Assembly (NCBI GenBank): GCA_015065335.1
Contig: SVQM01000006.1
Location: 1 to 42,826, forward strand
DNA length: 42,826 nt
DNA from: Oscillospiraceae bacterium
GTDB lineage: Bacteria; Bacillota; Clostridia; Oscillospirales; CAG-272
Direction: 5' to 3'
Positions 36,325 to 42,826 of this stretch are shown piece after piece. Positions within the stretch are counted from its first letter, which is position 1. Each line of letters opens with the position of its first letter. The position numbers were made by a program, and so were the translations under genes. The notes under the pieces are model-generated. The model was not told the DNA's origin, did no database searches, and saw only the letters and a list, made by a program, of their open reading frames with translations.

Positions 36325-36687
36325 ATGAAGATCCGTCAGATACAGTCGCTTATGGAGGCTGATCTTCTCACAGGAGAAGATGAACTTGATTCAGATGTGT
36401 TTTCCGCTTGTGCAAGCGATATGATGAGCGATGTACTCGCATTCGTAAAGGATCAGGGTGTTCTCATCACCGGTCTTGTAAATCCTCAGGTGATCCGCAC
36501 CGCAGCCATGATGGATATGCGCTGCATAGTGTTCGTCAGAGGTAAGAACCCCGGGGAGGATGTGATCTCTCTCGGTGATGAGGCGGGTATCGTCATTATG
36601 ACATCAAAGCTCAGAATGTACGAGGCTTGCGGAAGGCTTTACACCGCCGGACTTCATGCCGGCTCAATAACTACACCGGAGGAATAA
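36325..36687 (+). CDS. DRTGG-domain-like protein
   Basis: MKIRQIQSLMEADLLTGEDELDSDVFSACASDMMSDVLAFVKDQGVLITGLVNPQVIRTAAMMDMRCIVFVRGKNP. Confidence 0.75.
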   Translation: MKIRQIQSLMEADLLTGEDELDSDVFSACASDMMSDVLAFVKDQGVLITGLVNPQVIRTAAMMDMRCIVFVRGKNPGEDVISLGDEAGIVIMTSKLRMYEACGRLYTAGLHAGSITTPEE

Positions 36688-36688
36688 A

Positions 36689-37111
36689 ATGGCTGAATCG
36701 GTAATGTTTCATTTTGACGTTGACGGCGAAAGCTTTGAATCCGCCGGAGAAGCGTCTATCGTAGTAAAGAAAAGACTGAGGCAGCTTGGTCTTGCACCCG
36801 ATATAATCCGCAGAGTGTCTATCGCAATGTACGAGGGTGAGATCAATATGGTCATCCACGCAAACGGCGGTACCGCAGATGTTGAGGTAACTCCCGAGGA
36901 GATCATCATTGTACTCGCAGACAAAGGTCCCGGAATTCCCGATGTTGACCTTGCGATGCAAGCAGGATATTCTACTGCTAAGGATAATATCCGTTCTCTC
37001 GGATTCGGTGCAGGTATGGGATTGCCCAACATGAAAAAATATTCAGACAGCATGGAAATCGACACTACAGTCGGAGTTGGTACCACCATCACCATGAAGG
37101 TAAAGCTCTGA
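36689..37111 (+). CDS. ATP-binding anti-sigma regulatory factor-like (HATPase_c/RsbW-type) protein
   Basis: VSIAMYEGEINMVIHANGGTADVEVTPEEIIIVLADKGPGIPDVDLAMQAGYSTAKDNIRSLGFGAGMGLPNMKKYSDSMEIDTTVGVGTTITM. Confidence 0.88.
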   Translation: MAESVMFHFDVDGESFESAGEASIVVKKRLRQLGLAPDIIRRVSIAMYEGEINMVIHANGGTADVEVTPEEIIIVLADKGPGIPDVDLAMQAGYSTAKDNIRSLGFGAGMGLPNMKKYSDSMEIDTTVGVGTTITMKVKL

Positions 37112-37136
37112 CAAATACGCAAAGTGGGAGTAGGCC

Positions 37137-38438
37137 ATGAAAGATTATAAGCATTCCGTTTCACTGAATGCAGATAAGTGCAAGGGGTGTACACATTGCC
37201 TCAAACGCTGTCCTACTGAAGCTATCCGTATCCGTGACGGGAAAGCCGAGATCGATACCACTCGCTGTATTGATTGCGGCGAATGTATCAGGGTATGTCC
37301 TTATAAAGCAAAGAAATCCATTTGTGACAAGCTCGCTGATCTTGACCGTTTCAAGTTCAAGATAGCACTTCCTGCACCTTCTCTTTACGGCCAGTTCGAT
37401 CATCTCGATGATATCGAATTTATAATCGACGGACTGTACAAGGCAGGATTTGATATGGTATTTGAGGTTGCAAAAGCCGCTGAGATCGTATCAAGCTACA
37501 CACGAATGTATCTTCGCCGTGAAAATATTACAAAACCTGTTATTTCTTCAGCTTGTCCCGTAATCGCAAGGATCGTCGGAATGAGATTCCCGTATCTTCT
37601 TGAAAATCTGATACCCCTTCTTCCTCCAATGGAGATAGCGGCTCAGATGGCAAGGGAAGAAGCACTGGAAAAACATCCCGATCTTTCTCCCGATGATATC
37701 GGAGTATGCTTTATTTCCCCCTGTCCCGCAAAAGTGAGTTATGTTAAGAACTCCTCAGGTGTCGGAAAAAGCGCCGTTGATGTTGTAATATCCATCCGTG
37801 AGATATACTTCCTGCTCATCGATCTTATGAAGGGCGATGAACAGCCGGAGCATTTCACAGAATCGGGTATGATCGGCATTAGCTGGGCATCAACAGGTGG
37901 GGAATCCTCCGCAATATTCAACGAAAAATATCTTGCCGCTGACGGCATCGAGAATGTAATTAAGGTTCTTGACCAGATCGAGAATGCTGAGTTTACAGAT
38001 CTTGAGTTCGTAGAGCTGAATGCCTGTCCCGGCGGATGCGTGGGCGGAGTCATGACAGTGGCAAACCCCTATATTGCAAAAGCAAGACTGCAGTCGCTGA
38101 AGCGTTATCTTCCCGTATCACCCAACTGGGTATTCGATAAGGAAGAGATCCCGGTAAGTGCTGTGGATCTAACCGAACTTACATACACTCCCGCCGGAAC
38201 CCTTTCCGATTCCGGCATAACTGCAATGCAAATGATGGCCAGAATACAGGAGATCAGAGAAACTCTCCCCGACATTGACTGCGGATTCTGCGGTGCGCCT
38301 ACCTGTGCCGCTTTTGCAGAGGATGTTGTCAGAGGGGAAGCCTCTCCCAATGATTGTATCTGGCGTCTCCGTGAAAAGCTCGGTACCATTCCTGATAATT
38401 TAGGGGATGATCCCGATGATAATGTCGGAGGTAAATGA
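37137..38438 (+). CDS. Sensory-type [FeFe]-hydrogenase-like Fe-S protein (2[4Fe-4S] ferredoxin + H-domain + C-terminal 4-Cys Fe-S module)
   Basis: CKGCTHCLKRCP, CIDCGECIRVCP; variant H-cluster motifs SSACPVIARI, SPCPAKVSYV, ELNACPGGCVGGV; C-terminal CGFCGAPTCAAFAEDVVRGEASPNDC. Confidence 0.88.
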   Translation: MKDYKHSVSLNADKCKGCTHCLKRCPTEAIRIRDGKAEIDTTRCIDCGECIRVCPYKAKKSICDKLADLDRFKFKIALPAPSLYGQFDHLDDIEFIIDGLYKAGFDMVFEVAKAAEIVSSYTRMYLRRENITKPVISSACPVIARIVGMRFPYLLENLIPLLPPMEIAAQMAREEALEKHPDLSPDDIGVCFISPCPAKVSYVKNSSGVGKSAVDVVISIREIYFLLIDLMKGDEQPEHFTESGMIGISWASTGGESSAIFNEKYLAADGIENVIKVLDQIENAEFTDLEFVELNACPGGCVGGVMTVANPYIAKARLQSLKRYLPVSPNWVFDKEEIPVSAVDLTELTYTPAGTLSDSGITAMQMMARIQEIRETLPDIDCGFCGAPTCAAFAEDVVRGEASPNDCIWRLREKLGTIPDNLGDDPDDNVGGK

Positions 38439-38773
38439 TGACTGTAAAATATATATCCGAAAAGCTTGAGCTTGACGTGCTATGCGGAGATACCGACCGT
38501 GAGGTCAACGGTGTGTATACCGGTGATCTTCTGAGCTGGGTAATGAGCAAGCTTACGGCTGACAAGGTATGGATCACTATTATGTCTAACATCAACGTAA
38601 TTGCAGTTGCAAGCCTTGCAGATGCCGCTTGTGTGATTCTCGCTGAAGGTGTTGAACCTGATCCCGAAGCGCTTGAGGCTGCAAAAAGCAAGGATGTTAC
38701 GCTTCTGTCAAGTCCTCTTGATGCATATTCACTTTGTGTCAGGATATCGGAGTTGACAGGAGAATCAAAGTGA
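38438..38773 (+). CDS. Second DRTGG-domain-like protein
   Basis: MTVKYISEKLELDVLCGDTDREVNGVYTGDLLSWVMSKLTADKVWITIMSNINVIAVASLADAACVILAEG. Confidence 0.78.
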   Translation: MTVKYISEKLELDVLCGDTDREVNGVYTGDLLSWVMSKLTADKVWITIMSNINVIAVASLADAACVILAEGVEPDPEALEAAKSKDVTLLSSPLDAYSLCVRISELTGESK

Positions 38774-39510
38774 GCCGTTATTTCTACGATCTCCACCTGC
38801 ACTCATGTCTCTCACCCTGCGGTGATGATGATATGACTCCTGCGAATATCGCCGGTATGGCGGCACTCAAGGGTCTTGGGATCGTAGCACTCACAGACCA
38901 TAATTCTACCAAAAACTGTCCGGCTTTCTTTAAAGCTTGTCGTGCACAGGGAATAATTCCTGTGGCAGGTATGGAGCTCACTACATCGGAGGATGTTCAC
39001 CTCGTATGTCTCTTTCCCGATCTTGATTCTGCCATGGCTTTCGGCGATGAAGTCGAATCACGCCGTTCACCCATGAAGAACAGACCTGAGATCTTCGGGA
39101 GGCAGATCATTATGGATCATGAGGACGGAGTGATAGGCGAGGAAGAAAAAATGCTCCTTTTCGCAACGGATATTTCCCTTGAAGAAGGGAAGGAGCTTTG
39201 TGAGAGCTTCGGAGGTGCCGCTTATCCTGCTCATATCGACAGAGAGTCCAACGGGATCGTTGCCGTGCTCGGCGAGGTGCCTGAGGAATCACATTACTAC
39301 GCATATGAGCTGAACGACGGCGGATCTGCCGAAGAGTATAAAGGAAGATTTCCTCACCTCTCGGAAATGATACAGCTCGTTTCATCCGATGCTCATTATC
39401 TCTGGGATATATCGGAAGCCGAGAATTTCATTGAGATCCCCGATGAGCCGTACAGCAGCGATCTTGTAAGACGTAATCTTATCGATATCATTAAAGGAGC
39501 CAAGGCATGA
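38770..39510 (+). CDS. PHP-domain metal-dependent phosphoesterase-like protein
   Basis: YFYDLHLHSCLSPCGDDDMTPANIAGMAALKGLGIVALTDHNSTKNCPAFF...VAGMELTTSEDVHLVCLF; likely GTG start overlapping the previous stop (GTGA). Confidence 0.9.
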   Translation: MSRYFYDLHLHSCLSPCGDDDMTPANIAGMAALKGLGIVALTDHNSTKNCPAFFKACRAQGIIPVAGMELTTSEDVHLVCLFPDLDSAMAFGDEVESRRSPMKNRPEIFGRQIIMDHEDGVIGEEEKMLLFATDISLEEGKELCESFGGAAYPAHIDRESNGIVAVLGEVPEESHYYAYELNDGGSAEEYKGRFPHLSEMIQLVSSDAHYLWDISEAENFIEIPDEPYSSDLVRRNLIDIIKGAKA

Positions 39511-40058
39511 AGGAGCTTTCACTTTATATCCTTGATATAACTATGAATTCCGTCAGAGCAGGGGCAAAAAACATCGGTATTACTCTTACGGAAAAGGATC
39601 ATGTCCTTGATATGTATATCACGGATAACGGCTGTGGTATGACAGCCGAACAGGTAGAAAAATTATCAAATCCCTTTTTTACAACGAGAACCACAAGAAA
39701 AGTAGGACTCGGTGTTCCGTTTCTCAGAATGCTCGCTGAAATGACAGGTGGCTCGGTCACGATCACCTCCGTCCACGAAAGTGTCGGCAAAGATCATGGT
39801 ACTGAGGTCCACGCCACCTTTCATACGGATCATATTGATTTCGTGCCTCTTGGAAACATAGTCGAAACGGTGATAACCCTCATTCAGGGAAGTCCCGATG
39901 TTGATTTTGTGTTTATCCATGAGACTGAAGTGGGACAGGTGAGACTATCTATCCCCGAGATCAGACAGATCCTCGGCGAGGACATACCGCTTTCAAGTTT
40001 TGAAGTGCTTGAGTGGATAAAGGGATATCTCTCAGAGCAATATGCTGCTCTGCAATAA
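39507..40058 (+). CDS. Histidine-kinase-like ATPase (HATPase_c) protein without kinase phosphoacceptor domain
   Basis: LYILDITMNSVRAGAKNIGITLTEKDHVLDMYITDNGCGMTAEQVEKLSNPFFTTRTTRKVGLGVPFLRMLAEMTGGSVTI. Confidence 0.88.
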   Translation: MKELSLYILDITMNSVRAGAKNIGITLTEKDHVLDMYITDNGCGMTAEQVEKLSNPFFTTRTTRKVGLGVPFLRMLAEMTGGSVTITSVHESVGKDHGTEVHATFHTDHIDFVPLGNIVETVITLIQGSPDVDFVFIHETEVGQVRLSIPEIRQILGEDIPLSSFEVLEWIKGYLSEQYAALQ

Positions 40059-40105
40059 ATTAGTTTATAAAAAAATAATATAAACCAACCGAAAGGAAAA
40101 GTATC

Positions 40106-40477
40106 ATGAAATCACTTGAAGAGCTGATGAAGATCAGAGAGCAGATGAAGGACAAGGTAGCTATCCGTAACGGCTCAGGAGACATCCGTGTCGTTGTAGG
40201 TATGGCAACTTGCGGTATTTCTGCAGGTGCGCGCCCCGTTCTTAACACATTTGTTGAGGAAGTAACCAATGCAGGTCTTGCAGATAAGGTTACCGTAACC
40301 CAGACCGGTTGTATCGGTATCTGCCAGTACGAGCCCGTTGTTGAGATTTTCGAGGACGGCAAGGAAAAGGTTACATATGTAAAGATGGATGCTGACAAGG
40401 CAAAGCGCATCGTAAAAGAGCACCTCGAGGGTGGCAAGCCCGTTGAGGAGTACACCATCGGCAACACAAATCTTTGA
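40106..40477 (+). CDS. (2Fe-2S) ferredoxin-domain protein
   Basis: VVVGMATCGISAGARPVLNTFVEEV...VTQTGCIGICQYEPVVEI: thioredoxin-like [2Fe-2S]. Confidence 0.9.
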   Translation: MKSLEELMKIREQMKDKVAIRNGSGDIRVVVGMATCGISAGARPVLNTFVEEVTNAGLADKVTVTQTGCIGICQYEPVVEIFEDGKEKVTYVKMDADKAKRIVKEHLEGGKPVEEYTIGNTNL

Positions 40478-40496
40478 GATTAGGAGATAAAGAGCT

Positions 40497-42293
40497 ATGA
40501 TTAGATCTCATGTACTTATTTGCGGAGGTACAGGCTGTACATCCTCCGGAAGTGTTACAATTCAGGAGCGTCTCCAGAAAGAGCTCGATGCAAAGGGCCT
40601 TTCCGAAGAGATTAAAGTCGTTCAGACCGGATGCTTCGGCCTTTGTGCTCTCGGTCCGATCATGATCGTATATCCCGAGGGAACCTTCTACAGCATGGTT
40701 ACTGTGGATGATATCCCCGAGATCGTTGAGGAGCACCTCCTCAAGGGACGTATCGTTGAGCGTCTTGTATATAATGATACAGGCTCTGCTGAGCCTTCAG
40801 TTGAGGTTACATCCCTTAACGATACTGCTTTCTACAAGAAACAGAAGAGAGTTGCTCTCCGTAACTGCGGTGTTATCAACCCCGAGAAGATCGAAGAGTA
40901 CATCGCAATGGATGGTTACTTTGCTCTCGGTAAGGTTCTTACCGAAATGAGCCCCGACGATGTTATCAATTGCATCCTCGATTCCGGTATCCGCGGACGC
41001 GGAGGCGGCGGATTCCCCACAGGCCGTAAGTGGATGTTTGCTAAGGCAAGCGTTTCCGATAAGAAGTACGTTGTATGTAATGCAGACGAGGGTGACCCCG
41101 GTGCGTTCATGGACCGTTCTATCCTTGAGGGTGATCCTCATGCTCTTATCGAGGCTATGGCTATCGCCGGCTATGCTATCGGTGCTGATGAAGGTTACGT
41201 TTACGTTCGTGCCGAGTATCCCATCGCTGTTAAGAGACTTAACATCGCTATCAACCAGGCAAGAGAGCAGGGACTCCTCGGTAAGAATATCTTCGGTACC
41301 GACTTCTGCTTCGATATGCACATCAGACTTGGTGCAGGTGCCTTCGTTTGCGGTGAGGAGACCGCACTTCTGACCTCTATCGAGGGTAACAGAGGTGAGC
41401 CTCGTCCCCGTCCTCCGTTCCCTGCAGTTAAAGGTCTGTTCGGCAAGCCTACCGTTATCAACAACGTTGAGACCTACGCCAACATTCCTCAGATCATCCT
41501 GAAGGGTGCTGAGTGGTTTGCATCAATGGGTACCGAGAAGTCCAAGGGTACTAAGGTATTTGCTCTCGGCGGCAAGATCACCAATACCGGACTTGTTGAG
41601 ATCCCCATGGGTACAACTCTCCGTGAGGTTGTTGAGGAGATCGGTGGCGGTATTCCCAATGGTAAGAAGTTCAAGGCTGCTCAGACCGGTGGTCCTTCCG
41701 GTGGATGTATTCCCGCCTCTCTTATCGATACTCCCATCGACTACGATAACCTTATCGCTATCGGTTCTATGATGGGCTCCGGTGGACTTATCATCATGGA
41801 CGAGGATACTTGTATGGTTGACATGGCTAAGTTCTTCCTCGAATTCACCGTAGATGAGTCCTGCGGTAAGTGTGCACCCTGCCGTATCGGTACTGTAAGA
41901 ATGCTTGAGATCCTTAACAAGATCACATCCGGTAACGGTGAGATGGAAGACCTTGATAAGCTTGAGGAGCTTGCTAATTACATAAAGAGCGCATCCCTCT
42001 GCGGACTTGGTCAGACTGCACCTAACCCCGTTCTTTCTACTATCAAAAACTTCCGTGACGAGTACATTGCTCACATCGTTGACAAGAAGTGTCCCGCAGG
42101 CGTATGTAAGGATCTTCTTTCCTACTCCATCATCGCTGACAAGTGTAAGGGCTGTACACTCTGTTCAAGAGTTTGTCCCGCAGGTGCTATCAGCGGCACT
42201 GTTAAGGAGCCTCACGTTATCGATACCGATAAGTGCGTAAAGTGCGGCGCTTGTATCGAGAAGTGTAAGTTCGGCGCAATCGTAAAGAAATAA
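40497..42293 (+). CDS. hydB: NuoF-like flavoprotein subunit of electron-bifurcating [FeFe]-hydrogenase
   Basis: N-terminal [2Fe-2S] domain; GRGGGGFPTGRKW; CNADEGDPGAFMDRSILEGDPH; GAGAYICGEETAL-like GAGAFVCGEETALL; ESCGKCAPCRIGT; C-terminal CKGCTLCSRVCPAG..CVKCGACIEKCKFGAI. Confidence 0.95.
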   Translation: MIRSHVLICGGTGCTSSGSVTIQERLQKELDAKGLSEEIKVVQTGCFGLCALGPIMIVYPEGTFYSMVTVDDIPEIVEEHLLKGRIVERLVYNDTGSAEPSVEVTSLNDTAFYKKQKRVALRNCGVINPEKIEEYIAMDGYFALGKVLTEMSPDDVINCILDSGIRGRGGGGFPTGRKWMFAKASVSDKKYVVCNADEGDPGAFMDRSILEGDPHALIEAMAIAGYAIGADEGYVYVRAEYPIAVKRLNIAINQAREQGLLGKNIFGTDFCFDMHIRLGAGAFVCGEETALLTSIEGNRGEPRPRPPFPAVKGLFGKPTVINNVETYANIPQIILKGAEWFASMGTEKSKGTKVFALGGKITNTGLVEIPMGTTLREVVEEIGGGIPNGKKFKAAQTGGPSGGCIPASLIDTPIDYDNLIAIGSMMGSGGLIIMDEDTCMVDMAKFFLEFTVDESCGKCAPCRIGTVRMLEILNKITSGNGEMEDLDKLEELANYIKSASLCGLGQTAPNPVLSTIKNFRDEYIAHIVDKKCPAGVCKDLLSYSIIADKCKGCTLCSRVCPAGAISGTVKEPHVIDTDKCVKCGACIEKCKFGAIVKK

Positions 42294-42311
42294 TAAGGAG
42301 CGAGTGCTAAA

Positions 42312-42826
42312 ATGGATATGATAAATCTTAAAATAAATAACGTTGAATACAGCGTTCCTGCAGGTATTACCGTCCTTGAGGCGGCAAGATACGCAGGTAT
42401 CGACATCCCCACTCTCTGCTATCTCAAGGATGTAAACGAGATCGGTGCTTGCCGTCTCTGCCTTGTTGAGGTAACAGGAGCAAGAGGACTTGTAACTGCT
42501 TGTGTTTACCCCGTAAATGAGGGTATGGAGATCTTTACCAACACAGACAGAGTTAAGGAAGCAAGAAAGATGAACATCCAGCTCGTTCTTTCTGCTCACG
42601 AGAAGAAGTGTCTGTCTTGCGTTCGTTCCACCACCTGTGAGCTTCAGAAGTATGCTCAGGAGTTCGGTGCTGACGCAGGCTACTTCAACAGCGGTTATGC
42701 TGAGAGCAATCTTGACACCTCCACTCCTTTCCTCGTTCGTGACAACAACAAGTGTATCCTTTGCCGTCGTTGCGTAGGTGCTTGTAACAACGTACAGGGA
42801 ATCGGTGCTATCGGTGCTCTGAACCG
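42312..42826 (+). CDS. hydA: [FeFe]-hydrogenase catalytic subunit, N-terminal part (truncated by window edge)
   Basis: INLKINNVEYSVPAGITVLEAARYAGIDIPTLCYLKDVNEIGACRLCLVEVTGARGLVTACVYPV...HEKKCLSCVRSTTCELQ...NKCILCRRCVGACNNVQGIGAIGAL. RBS AAGGAG upstream. Confidence 0.9.
   Translation, partial: MDMINLKINNVEYSVPAGITVLEAARYAGIDIPTLCYLKDVNEIGACRLCLVEVTGARGLVTACVYPVNEGMEIFTNTDRVKEARKMNIQLVLSAHEKKCLSCVRSTTCELQKYAQEFGADAGYFNSGYAESNLDTSTPFLVRDNNKCILCRRCVGACNNVQGIGAIGALN

Noticed and set aside
1-42826. CRISPR arrays, tRNA/rRNA genes, transposases, phage structural genes
   Set aside because: None recognised on either strand by eye; a tRNAscan/Infernal/ISfinder run would be needed to exclude small ones.

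Overview
This is a dense bacterial chromosomal segment, most likely from an anaerobic Clostridia/Oscillospiraceae-type Firmicute (inferred from gene content). It is mostly housekeeping. In order it contains: the 5' part of anaerobic ribonucleotide reductase nrdD with a candidate NrdR operator; a degenerate ROK regulator; a BlaI-like regulator overlapping a possible PD-(D/E)XK-fold protein; a SpoIIQ-like M23 peptidase with a sigma-F-like promoter; a ThyX-like protein plus a CDF transporter; a Gfo/Idh/MocA (GH109-like) protein; a GHL10 lipoprotein; a DivIVA-like plus XRE-TPR pair; CwlD with a sigma-E-like promoter; ttcA; a second amidase; trmD-rimM-pfp; a dat-alr-GH36 operon; ruvC; an rRNA methyltransferase; ecfA1-ecfA2-ecfT-truA; DUF5711-CvpA; a ClpE-like AAA+ ATPase; a P-type-ATPase-like protein that has lost its catalytic motifs; an Mrp/ApbC ATPase; an ECF-type sigma factor with a long C-terminal extension and a codon-usage break; and an [FeFe]-hydrogenase operon (hydC/E-like, hydB, hydA) interleaved with a sensory-type hydrogenase, two DRTGG proteins, two HATPase proteins and a PHP protein. 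The strongest candidates for undescribed biology are the P-type ATPase pseudoenzyme (30648-32789), the sensory-hydrogenase signalling module (36325-40058), the mosaic sigma factor (33911-35536), the ThyX-like protein (4083-4715) and the BlaI/nuclease-like pair (1980-3160). No CRISPR array, rRNA, tRNA or transposon was recognised. All family assignments come from reading motifs; no database search was run.
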